Assembly: GCA_947492375.1 (NCBI GenBank)
Contig: CANLMI010000003.1
Coordinates: 434,001-498,000 of the forward strand
DNA from: an uncultured Kordiimonas sp.
GTDB taxonomy: Bacteria > Pseudomonadota > Alphaproteobacteria > Sphingomonadales > Kordiimonadaceae
Direction: 5' to 3'
DNA: 64,000 nucleotides
The stretch's first letter is position 1; every line of letters begins with the position of its first letter. Position numbers and translations under genes: made by a program. The notes beneath the pieces are model-generated. The model searched no databases, was not told the origin of the DNA, and worked only from the letters and a program-made list of their open reading frames with translations. Shown here one piece after another: positions 18,420-25,707 of the stretch.

Positions 18420-18923
18420 ATGCTCGGTGAGGTAGCCTTTGACGAGATTGATGAGAGGCATCCTGTACGGCGATTTGAAAAGATTTGGCGTAGAGGCTTG
18501 AATGAGAATGGTGTTTTTGCCAGATCATGTTTTAATCCTGCGCTATATTCATCAATTATACCCTGGATCGTTATTTTGGAAGCAATGACTCGTGAGGGCG
18601 AGGAAGATTATCTTTACAGGCTTTGTGGCACCGGTTTTACTTCTTTGGTTGGGCGTGAACTGACAGGCCAGTATATAGGGGCTGTTGTCAAATCAGAGGC
18701 AGGGCGTATTATGAAGCGGGAATTATCTCAGACGATACAGTTTCGTGTGCCTAAATATTCTGAAACCAAGTTGCCGCTAAAAGACCGTGAATTTATAAAG
18801 GTGTATAGGGGCGCGTTTCCTGTATCAAGTGATGGTGTTCATATTGATCAAGTGTTCGCTGTGGTCGCGAGAACGGATTGTGTCGTGGACACAAGAACGG
18901 ACTGTGTCGTGGATATAAGGTAG
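18420..18923 (+). CDS. PAS_5-like sensor protein, second copy
   Basis: The 167-residue protein has the PAS_5 pattern in the order wR-G...P...IPWIVILEA, then DYLYRLCGTGFTSLVGRELTGQYIG, which corresponds to the RLxGT...LTG signature of the protein at 4130-4711. The last 17 residues contain a perfect-looking tandem duplication (RTDCVVD twice), caused by a 24-base repeat just before the stop. GAGGGG precedes the ATG. It lies 178 bases upstream of a periplasmic binding protein on the same strand. Confidence 0.7.
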   Translation: MLGEVAFDEIDERHPVRRFEKIWRRGLNENGVFARSCFNPALYSSIIPWIVILEAMTREGEEDYLYRLCGTGFTSLVGRELTGQYIGAVVKSEAGRIMKRELSQTIQFRVPKYSETKLPLKDREFIKVYRGAFPVSSDGVHIDQVFAVVARTDCVVDTRTDCVVDIR

Positions 18924-19101
18924 TTTAATGCACATTAGCTGTTTATCTGGGTAATTGTCAAAACGACAAAAAAATGGTATTGAATTTAGCGAAATGATCT
19001 TTTCTCTGACTATTATGCGTCTCGCATAAACGCCTGCTGAAATAGCTGTTAAAATGGCATTGTGCTGATGTTCTATCTATTCTGTTCCATCGGAAGGAAT
19101 T

Positions 19102-20046
19102 ATGACCATACTCAACAGGGCCCACATTCAATGTCTGTTTAAACAGGCTTTCTTTGGCCGGGTTATGGTCATGTTAGCCTCGGTATTTGTTTATACCTTC
19201 ATACCCACAAGCTTGGATGGTTCAAAAGCAGTTCATAACGAAAGCGTTTATTATAGCTTAAGTGATAAAGCTGTTTTTAATGATCGTTCCCTTGCTGGTC
19301 AAATAGAAAAACATGCATCAGAGCCTGCGGCGAAGAGCAATGAAGCTGAGGTCATGATATACGCGAACTCATGGGGGCTTACACTCGCACTCGATGGGTC
19401 TGGGTTTTATAATGATCTGATCAAAACTACTTTGTCAGGTATGGATAACCCGCCCAAATATCTCCCTATTCCTTATAGTCGGGCAAAGGCCACGTTTTTA
19501 ACAAATGGAAAAGGCTGCTTGTATCCGTCAACACGGGAAGTGTTGAAAGCAGGCAAAGAAATTGATGACGAATCTGATTTCATCGAGACAATACCGTTTT
19601 TAACCGCTCGGGTGTTTATTTTGGCTGGTGCTGGTCGGCCTGTGTATCGGCCCGGTCTTGATTTAACTGGTCGTATCGTCGTTCATGCGCGCGGATCTGC
19701 AATAGCGACGGTGATGGAAGGATCTGGTGCAACATTTCTGGCTGCCAGCGATGAACTGGATAAGGCCCGTTTGCTTACGACCGGGCGGGTTGATTATATT
19801 CTTGCAACGTTACCTGATGCAGCTTTTGTCTTTCAAAAACTGAATGAATCGCTACCTGCATTTGACCCGGATAGTGAGTTTTTTAAGGGGGGAATCGGGG
19901 TAGTGTGTCATAAAACACCGGAAAATGCCCTGATGATCGAGCGCCTAAATGGTGCATTTATGCATCAGTTACGTAGCGGAACCCTGTTAAAACTGTTTGA
20001 AAATGTTCCCTTAAATGCCTCTGATTACCTACCTGTGATTGATTAA
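19102..20046 (+). CDS. Orphan periplasmic solute-binding protein, second copy
   Basis: The 314-residue product starts with a membrane/signal segment (about 18-37) and has the two-lobe family 3 binding-protein fold. KYLPIPYSRAKATFLTNGKGCLYPS corresponds to YLPVRRASKMF...CFF in the paralogue at 4953-5852. FDPDSEFF, GIGVVCHKTPENALMIERLN near the end matches the paralogue's FDPNFN, AIACWETPKTKNFMDALN. No transporter subunits are near. AAGGAATT precedes the ATG. The recurring PAS_5 neighbour suggests a sensory rather than uptake role. Confidence 0.72.
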   Translation: MTILNRAHIQCLFKQAFFGRVMVMLASVFVYTFIPTSLDGSKAVHNESVYYSLSDKAVFNDRSLAGQIEKHASEPAAKSNEAEVMIYANSWGLTLALDGSGFYNDLIKTTLSGMDNPPKYLPIPYSRAKATFLTNGKGCLYPSTREVLKAGKEIDDESDFIETIPFLTARVFILAGAGRPVYRPGLDLTGRIVVHARGSAIATVMEGSGATFLAASDELDKARLLTTGRVDYILATLPDAAFVFQKLNESLPAFDPDSEFFKGGIGVVCHKTPENALMIERLNGAFMHQLRSGTLLKLFENVPLNASDYLPVID

Positions 20047-20275
20047 GGCCTGTTTGAAATGTGACGGCATCATTTTGCCATTATTTTGCCGTTTAATAAT
20101 CGAGCCATATCAATTGCATATTCGAATTTTAACGAAAATTTGTACCATTTATGGCCATTTTGTGTTTCATTCATTTTATTTTATCGAAAAAATTAGGTTT
20201 TTATTCTAAAAAAATATCGTTATAGCTTTTGTTGTGTGGGGCTATCCACTGAGTTAAACAAAAGGGAGTAACTCG

Positions 20276-20623
20276 ATGAAAACGACACTTTCAAAAGTAA
20301 CATTAATTTTAACAGCGATGGCTTTATCTGGTTCGGTATATGCGACATCAAATGATGATGGCAAAGCCAAAGAATTGGCAACACCTGTAAGTAAGGTTGT
20401 TAAAGCAGAAGCTGTTAAACTACAGAATAGCCCAGAGGCAAAGGCGCTGAAAGAACGCCATAAAGCTGAATGGGATGCGATGCTGAAAGCCCATGAAGCG
20501 ATTAAAGCAAATTGGGGTAACATGTCGGAAGCTGATCAAAAGCGTGCGACAGCTGAAATGAAGGCAGAAGCAGAAGCGTTGAAAAAGCGCCATAAAGCAG
20601 AATTGGCTTCATTGAAGTCATAA
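20276..20623 (+). CDS. Small exported Lys/Ala-rich coiled-coil protein
   Basis: The 115-residue precursor has a clean signal peptide ending VYA (residue 23). The mature part is almost entirely charged helix rich in Lys, Glu and Ala (KALKERHKAEWDAMLKAHEAIKA; EALKKRHKAELASLKS), with the motif (K)ERHKAE / KRHKAE repeated. It should form a periplasmic coiled coil. GGGAGTAACTCG precedes the ATG. I do not recognise a family. Confidence 0.7.
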   Translation: MKTTLSKVTLILTAMALSGSVYATSNDDGKAKELATPVSKVVKAEAVKLQNSPEAKALKERHKAEWDAMLKAHEAIKANWGNMSEADQKRATAEMKAEAEALKKRHKAELASLKS

Positions 20624-20848
20624 ACAGCGAGCTGTTTGAGAGGCTCTGATATAATTGATGTATTTTATGATCGAATAATTGAAAGATGATAAAACTGGAT
20701 CAATTCATTTCAGGCAAAGAGCTTCTGATAAAAGAATACCCTCTTCCTTAATGGGGGAGAGGGGGTAGAGGTCAACAAAAGACGTTTCATAGTGAACTAG
20801 CCCTGTGCAACCTCCCCATCATGGTTGCGTGGGGCTTTTGTTGTTGGC

Positions 20849-20977
20849 TTAACCGCCGCGTAGACTAACTAATAATATGGTTGCTGTCAGTGCTGCGACT
20901 GTGCTGATAAATACATCCAGCTTGATGCTGGGGCGTTGCCGGCGCCACCAGTTGCGAAGTGTGATCATGGGGGTCAT
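20849..20977 (-). CDS. Possible 42-residue single-helix protein
   Basis: A short frame starting MTPMITLRNWWRRQRP has a basic, Trp/Arg-rich head and one hydrophobic helix (FISTVAALTATILLVSL), which is a typical small membrane protein. It overlaps the 3' end of the longer leftward frame in another phase. AAAGGA is 12 bases upstream of the first ATG and AAGGA-to-second-ATG spacing is longer, so the ribosome site is only fair. One of the two overlapping frames may be non-coding here. Confidence 0.35.
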   Translation of the reverse strand: MTPMITLRNWWRRQRPSIKLDVFISTVAALTATILLVSLRGG

Positions 20978-21476
20978 TGTAGCGTCTGTCCTTTAATTTA
21001 CTATCTGTCTTGCTTGTCAGTAATGTTTGTTCCTTCGCATCCAAGGTCGCCTGCTTATATTTATATATAGCCCTGCATGCTTTTAAGGTCGTGACGTTTC
21101 GCCAGATCGCAGCATTCACACGCATGATGCTGTGATCATCGTATCGCTGTTGAAATCCTTCCCTGACTTCAATCAGCCACAGAATGTTTCGCATATAGAT
21201 ATTTTGATATCTTGTATTTTTTTGACCTTTTTGGAGGCGTTGTTTTGTTTCCTTCCCTGTTTCCTCTGGCTCTGCGTCTTCTTCTGGGCCAAAGCGATCA
21301 AAAAACCAGGCGGTTTGCATGGCATCTAACTGAGGATCGGAAATTGTGGAAGCAAGCGTCTTTGACTGGTTCCAGAAACGCCGAACATTGGCCGCGCGCA
21401 GGCGGCGGGTCGAGCGGCATATGGTTCGTTGAACAAGATCGGAGGTGGGGAGGGGTGATAATAAATCCTGTTCCAT
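20865..21476 (-). CDS. Hypothetical protein at the prophage left edge
   Basis: I do not recognise this 203-residue protein. It is soluble, and rich in Arg, Thr and Gln, with WNQSKTLASTISDPQLDAMQTAWFFDRFGPEEDAE in the first half and an acidic-then-basic linker. The last 40 residues look unlike natural protein and overlap the small membrane frame, so the true end is doubtful. The ATG follows AGGAACCGGAA; upstream codons are probably untranslated. Two TTACG-N5-CGTAA-type sites lie about 270-310 bases upstream, so it may be under control of the nearby repressor. Confidence 0.4.
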   Translation of the reverse strand: MEQDLLSPLPTSDLVQRTICRSTRRLRAANVRRFWNQSKTLASTISDPQLDAMQTAWFFDRFGPEEDAEPEETGKETKQRLQKGQKNTRYQNIYMRNILWLIEVREGFQQRYDDHSIMRVNAAIWRNVTTLKACRAIYKYKQATLDAKEQTLLTSKTDSKLKDRRYNDPHDHTSQLVAPATPQHQAGCIYQHSRSTDSNHIIS

Positions 21477-21741
21477 TTCCGGTTCCTGAAAGCGCTTGTT
21501 TCCACAAATATCCAGGCACTTACATGCCCTTGTTCTGACAAGTAATTGTATTCTTACTTGTCTAGCCCATACCCGGCTATTGCGCGCGGGTTGCGGGATA
21601 CTGTCGATTACCACGAGCAAACCATCAATTGATGACCGTGAAATTGTCAGGCCTCTGACATGGCTTCAGGGGTTTAAGCCTGTTTATTATATAAATATAT
21701 AATGTTGGCTCGTTTGCCTGGGGTAACGATGTGATTAAATA

Positions 21742-21756
21742 TTACGTAAAACGTAA
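21742..21756. promoter_or_regulatory. Operator-like palindrome, perfect TTACG-N5-CGTAA
   Basis: TTACGTAAAACGTAA matches exactly the palindrome found upstream of the repressor gene at 23.2 kb. A second copy begins 34 bases further on. Confidence 0.6.
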
Positions 21757-21775
21757 TTATTTGGCAAGTATAAAA

Positions 21776-21790
21776 TTACAAAATACGTAA
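21776..21790. promoter_or_regulatory. Operator-like palindrome, one mismatch
   Basis: TTACAAAATACGTAA differs from the consensus at one arm position. It pairs with the site at 21742. Confidence 0.5.
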
Positions 21791-22151
21791 ATTTATACAA
21801 AACTGTATAAACAATGCGTCTTGGAGGCTTTTGGCGAGGCGCTTGTCATGAAAATGCCTAGATTAAATCTAGGATCGTGTTGGGTAGTGAAAAACATACT
21901 AAAGAATAATATTGGGTAAGGTATGTAGAGATATTCAATTTTCAGTATTAAAATTAATCTTTATGTTGAAAATATCAATGTTTATATAATATTATCATGA
22001 TAATAATGAATAACAGGTAGGAAATATAATAGACTATTCAACTGATAGATAGAATATATACTGATTCTATCTTTATAGTTCTATGTCTATACTCATCAGG
22101 GTCTTGCTTACATCAACCACTATTATGGGTGGAAAGTTTGATTGGGGAATT

Positions 22152-22562
22152 ATGAGTAATAGCATTTCATATAAACATATACTTAATTCACTGAATGCCT
22201 CGGAAATTTTACTCCGGCCATTTGTATTTAAAGAACCTGTTACATTATTTGGAACGAAAGCCAGGCAGGCTTTTGAAAGGCTTACTAAACAGAATTATCG
22301 GCATGAAGGTAGTGACAAAGCTTTGGAATATTCCAGAGAACATTCCGGTTATCAAAGGCCTTTAAGTAGGCTGGCGGCTATGAAGCCATGTACCGCCGAT
22401 GTACCCATAAAACAGCCGCAAAAATGTGATCAGTGTATACGTGGTCTGAATGGGGGCCTAAATGCGAGCCTGAATGTGGACCAGTTTGAAGAAAAGAGGG
22501 CGTTTCTTTGCCGGTATTTGTCGGCGCATTTGGCGCGCCTGAAAAAGCGTCAGCGTTCATGA
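22152..22562 (+). CDS. Doubtful small protein, antisense to repressor 3' end
   Basis: An ATG preceded by GGGGAATT opens a 136-codon frame (MSNSISYKHILNSLNASEILL...). Its first half could be a real small protein. The last 185 bases run antisense through the repressor gene and have the His/Gly/Asn bias expected of a shadow frame. I see no family match. Confidence 0.25.
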   Translation: MSNSISYKHILNSLNASEILLRPFVFKEPVTLFGTKARQAFERLTKQNYRHEGSDKALEYSREHSGYQRPLSRLAAMKPCTADVPIKQPQKCDQCIRGLNGGLNASLNVDQFEEKRAFLCRYLSAHLARLKKRQRS

Positions 22563-23202
22563 TATCGCCAATTTGGCGCTTCCCTGCTTGTTTACCAAGG
22601 TCAAGGCGCAGGCTGGTAAAGGCCGGATTTGGTGATTTTGGCAAGGGAATTAACCAGTCTTCGCCGGTTTCTGTCTTGTGATATTGGCGGGGTAATAAAT
22701 ATTCTGTACCCTGTGCATCAATTTGCTTAATCAGGAAAATTGCGCCCGGTGTCATGGGGAAAAAATGTTTTCGTGGGTCGGCAGCTATAATGATGCTGCC
22801 TTGTTTGATCTCGCTCTCGAGCACGTCATCGCCCATAATATAACAATAAAGCCCCTCGGATGTTTCAGCGTCAGGGGGGACTGCCACAGACCGTATGCCA
22901 TGTGCCTCATCGAGCGGCAAGACGCGCCCATCACCCATTAGAGTACCTTCAATAGTAATATGATCAGGGGTTGGCGAAACATTGCTATCAATCAGCTGCC
23001 CTGCGCTCAGGCTTTCAAGAAGCGAGTTAGCTGACAGGTCAAGAAGGTTTGCCAATTTCAGTATTTCATCAGATTGGACCTCGCGGGCGCCTTTTAGAAT
23101 ATCAGTAACCCGCGGCGCAGAAATATCCAGCGTCTCGGCAACATCCTTTAGCTTGCGACCCTGGTTTTTCAGGAGGTCGCGGATCCATTCTTGTGTTGGC
23201 AT
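22378..23202 (-). CDS. Prophage repressor-like protein, XRE helix-turn-helix plus S24-like domain
   Basis: The 274-residue protein has an XRE-type helix-turn-helix (about 3-60, LKDVAETLDISAPRVTDILKGAR) and a LexA/CI-like C-terminal domain. At the position of the catalytic serine (GDSM in active family members) it reads G124-D-D-V-L, so self-cleavage in response to RecA is not expected. The end, HIFAAVLWVHRRY, looks like the closing strand of the S24 fold; it follows a Gly/Ser/His-rich insert (about 215-255). Three TTACG-N5-CGTAA palindromes upstream are probable autoregulatory and early-gene operators. Confidence 0.82.
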   Translation of the reverse strand: MPTQEWIRDLLKNQGRKLKDVAETLDISAPRVTDILKGAREVQSDEILKLANLLDLSANSLLESLSAGQLIDSNVSPTPDHITIEGTLMGDGRVLPLDEAHGIRSVAVPPDAETSEGLYCYIMGDDVLESEIKQGSIIIAADPRKHFFPMTPGAIFLIKQIDAQGTEYLLPRQYHKTETGEDWLIPLPKSPNPAFTSLRLDLGKQAGKRQIGDIMNADAFSGAPNAPTNTGKETPSFLQTGPHSGSHLGPHSDHVYTDHIFAAVLWVHRRYMAS

Positions 23203-23211
23203 GCCTCTATA

Positions 23212-23226
23212 TTACGAATTCCGTAA
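23212..23226. promoter_or_regulatory. Operator 1 of the repressor region
   Basis: TTACGAATTCCGTAA is a perfect TTACG-N5-CGTAA palindrome 10 bases upstream of the repressor start. Confidence 0.7.
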
Positions 23227-23236
23227 AGAATGTCAT

Positions 23237-23251
23237 TTTCGAAAAACGTAA
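23237..23251. promoter_or_regulatory. Operator 2 of the repressor region
   Basis: TTTCGAAAAACGTAA matches the palindrome with one mismatch. It lies 25 bases from operator 1. Confidence 0.6.
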
Positions 23252-23268
23252 ATTTATCTTGTAATTAA

Positions 23269-23283
23269 TTACGATATACGTAA
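23269..23283. promoter_or_regulatory. Operator 3 of the repressor region
   Basis: TTACGATATACGTAA is a perfect palindrome 32 bases from operator 2 and 73 bases before the DUF1376 start. The three-site layout resembles the OR region of lambdoid phages. Confidence 0.7.
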
Positions 23284-23355
23284 ATATATCACCCATAGCT
23301 TCTTTTTGCTGACGCGAACTGTGGGTTCGCGGCGCGTTTACCAGGGAGATACAGT

Positions 23356-24606
23356 TTGGCGGAATTTCCTGCATTGCCATTTTTTACGGATGCCTATCTG
23401 GCAGATACGATTCATCTGACAACCGAAGAGCACGGCGCTTATTTGCTGCTTTTAATGACAGCTTGGCGAACACGTGGTTGTTGCCTGCCGGATGACGATA
23501 AAATGTTGGCGCGTATTACTCGCACCAGCCCAGCACGGTGGCGGCGTTTGCGCCCGGCCTTGCAGGTGTTTTTTGAGATTGCCGATGGGCGCTGGGAACA
23601 GAAACGTTTATTGAAAACATACGGTGATGTTGAAAAAAGGGTGGCGAAAAATCGTATGAACGGCGCCAAGGGCGGACGTGCCCGAGCTGCAAAAGCAGCT
23701 CAGGTAAAGCGTGTACCTGATGCAGATAACCCTTTGAAAAAATTAGATATAGATAAGGCAAACGCTGTACCACAGCCTAAGCAATCGACTGGCGACGCTA
23801 CTGGCGGTACTGCTGGCGACACTACTGGCAACATTGTTGGCGACTTTATGGGCGAAAACCCGCCAACCAAAACCAGAACCAAATTAAAATTAGAGTCAGA
23901 GTCACGCTGCGACCTTGGTGAAAAAGTATGTGATGAAAGTGTAGATATATCTTCATCTGCCCCTTTTGGTGTGGAGAAAGTTGCTGCTGCTGCTGGTCTT
24001 TCTTTTGAAGATATTAACCAATCGATAGTGACGGGATGGCTGGATGCAGGGCTGGATATGGAAAAGGATATCTTGCCCACGGTAAAGCGTATTCGCCAGC
24101 GTCAAGAAGCGAGAATTGGCCGTGTTCCGGCACATATTGGCTATTATAGTGACGCAATTGTTGAGGCGCGTGCCTTACGCCTTGGTGAGGTAGGGGGGCA
24201 ATCAAGCAGTAGCTATCCAAATACTCGTAAGCCAGAAACGATAGAGCCTGCCCATAAGGACTTTGCTACAAAACGACCCTTTAATCATGAATCGCTTGAT
24301 GACTGGCGTGACTTTCTCGGAGATGGGCAAAGCCGATTTCGCGGTGATTATTTGTCAAAGCACTGGTTTATTAATGAAAAACACCCAATTTTTCGCCCGT
24401 GCGATTTAGGGCCAGACCCCAAGCATACTACGAATCCCAAAATTCCCGATGTAATTTACCGTGAGTACGGCGAGCGATGGCTTTGGCTTAGTTGGCAGCG
24501 CCCGCATTCAGACGAGCATGTGAACGCTGCAAGTCAGGCTGGTGTACAGGCGAAATGCCTTAAGAGGCCTTGCTCAACAGGGCTTTCCCAAAAGCCACTT
24601 CCCTAA
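23356..24606 (+). CDS. Phage replication-associated DUF1376 protein
   Basis: The 416-residue protein begins with a DUF1376 domain (about 1-100): FPALPFFTDAYLADTIHLTTEEHGAYLLLLMTAWR, then LPDDD, a module found in phage and prophage proteins at the place of replication initiators. A low-complexity Gly/Asp/Thr linker (about 140-165) follows, where the gene carries GGCGAC..GGC-type repeats, and then a divergent C-terminal part with the end region RYREYGERWLW-like. The start is TTG with GGGAG in front. It is divergent from the repressor across three operators, as expected for the first early gene. Confidence 0.78.
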   Translation: MAEFPALPFFTDAYLADTIHLTTEEHGAYLLLLMTAWRTRGCCLPDDDKMLARITRTSPARWRRLRPALQVFFEIADGRWEQKRLLKTYGDVEKRVAKNRMNGAKGGRARAAKAAQVKRVPDADNPLKKLDIDKANAVPQPKQSTGDATGGTAGDTTGNIVGDFMGENPPTKTRTKLKLESESRCDLGEKVCDESVDISSSAPFGVEKVAAAAGLSFEDINQSIVTGWLDAGLDMEKDILPTVKRIRQRQEARIGRVPAHIGYYSDAIVEARALRLGEVGGQSSSSYPNTRKPETIEPAHKDFATKRPFNHESLDDWRDFLGDGQSRFRGDYLSKHWFINEKHPIFRPCDLGPDPKHTTNPKIPDVIYREYGERWLWLSWQRPHSDEHVNAASQAGVQAKCLKRPCSTGLSQKPLP

Positions 24607-24668
24607 AAATATTTTCCCGAAACAAACTTTGTTGAACCCAAACGCAAACCTGAAAAAGGAGATCCATC

Positions 24669-25211
24669 ATGACAGGGCGATCCGTTGAACACACTCTTAC
24701 AGAAACATGCAAAAACCTGGCAGCAGAACCGTACGAGCGGTCGATCTCACTATCACAGACAGGTAAGGATCATGATGATATAATCGATAAGCTGCGTGAC
24801 CGGGTGGAAGAACGCTTGATTAATGCCGCCTGGACCCTGCGCCGAATGCCGGACCGTGAAGCAGGTTTTTTATATGCGCGTCAGTCAATCTGGCCTGAGA
24901 CGGTTATGAGCAAATATACGTCGATGCCCGCTAAGCTTTCCAATTTGCAAACCCGTAAAAAAATCAGGCCAAACCCCAGTGAAATTGACGAAATGCAGCC
25001 CGCACTGGATTTGCTGCTTTTGTTGCCAGATGTTGCTGATCGGAAATTACTATTTTGGGCAGCCTGGCATCAAAACGGTGAAAAGCAAACGCGTATACCG
25101 TGGGCAAAAGTACGGGCAAGCACCCAAACAACTGCTTCCCGTTGGACTTTGAAACGTAAGTATGATGATGGCCTTAAATGGCTGGCTTCCATTATTGCCT
25201 TGCAGGCTTAG
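24669..25211 (+). CDS. Phage DUF6362-type protein
   Basis: The 180-residue protein matches the DUF6362 type found beside DUF1376 genes in alphaproteobacterial prophages: RVEERLINAAWTLRRMPDREAGFLYARQSIWP at about 49-80, then a helical C-terminal part (LLLLPDVADRKLLFWAAW, ASRWTLKRKYDDGLKWLA) that looks like a sigma-like helix-turn-helix. It may be a late regulator, but that is inference. AAAGGAGATCCATC precedes the ATG. It follows DUF1376 by 62 bases in the same operon. Confidence 0.72.
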   Translation: MTGRSVEHTLTETCKNLAAEPYERSISLSQTGKDHDDIIDKLRDRVEERLINAAWTLRRMPDREAGFLYARQSIWPETVMSKYTSMPAKLSNLQTRKKIRPNPSEIDEMQPALDLLLLLPDVADRKLLFWAAWHQNGEKQTRIPWAKVRASTQTTASRWTLKRKYDDGLKWLASIIALQA

Positions 25212-25402
25212 GGCCTAAGGGGATTTGATGCGCTGGTGGATTCTTGACTGTTGGATTGGAGCAGTGAAGGAACGCCTTTAAAGTCTATAGCGCCAGTTGC
25301 AGGAGCCTCTGGTATCGCTGTCAGGTAAAGAACGGCGAGCACAGCCATATAGATAGTTAGCAAGCCAGTGAGAACTTTTAATTTTATTGCTGTTAGGATC
25401 AT
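25208..25402 (-). CDS. Small single-helix membrane protein
   Basis: A 64-residue product with a basic head and one hydrophobic helix (about 10-29, LTGLLTIYMAVLAVLYLTAI), followed by a Ser/Pro-rich tail. It begins 10 bases after another small membrane protein on the same strand and its end overlaps the DUF6362 stop by four bases. The family is unknown. A phage holin or spanin-like role is conceivable but unsupported. Confidence 0.45.
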   Translation of the reverse strand: MILTAIKLKVLTGLLTIYMAVLAVLYLTAIPEAPATGAIDFKGVPSLLQSNSQESTSASNPLRP

Positions 25403-25412
25403 TTTATTTTTG

Positions 25413-25553
25413 TCAGTTGCTTTTTGTTTGCTGGGTATTTTCTGATTGCTTAAATGATGGTGCGGCCTTGTCTGATGATAGTGACATTAAATAAGCCGCA
25501 CCAAGGGTTACACTTAGGGCTAAAAAACAGGCAATCTTTTCATTTTTTGTCAT
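25413..25553 (-). CDS. Small single-helix membrane protein, 46 residues
   Basis: This short frame encodes MTKNEKIACFLALSVTLG and continues through a helix to a polar tail ending KSN. An in-frame ATG nine bases upstream is an alternative start. It has no strong ribosome site. Its length, charge pattern and position between the EF-hand gene and another small membrane gene on the same strand support a real gene. Confidence 0.45.
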   Translation of the reverse strand: MTKNEKIACFLALSVTLGAAYLMSLSSDKAAPSFKQSENTQQTKSN

Positions 25554-25707
25554 GGATTTCATGAATGTAATTCTCGCTATTGTGCCTCGGGCGTTTTGGC
25601 CGCTTTTAGGCTGGCTTGATTTTGTTACCTATGCCTTTAGATGCATGGCTTCGTGAAACCTTACAAAGTTTTTGACTGTGCTAAGTATTTTGCAGGTATT
25701 TTATAAA

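Larger units (their letters stand above)
21621..22151. other. AT-rich regulatory gap
   Basis: About 530 very AT-rich bases without an accepted gene. It contains the two operator-like sites annotated at 21742 and 21776 and should hold promoters for the leftward hypothetical gene and perhaps a rightward one. Confidence 0.5.
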
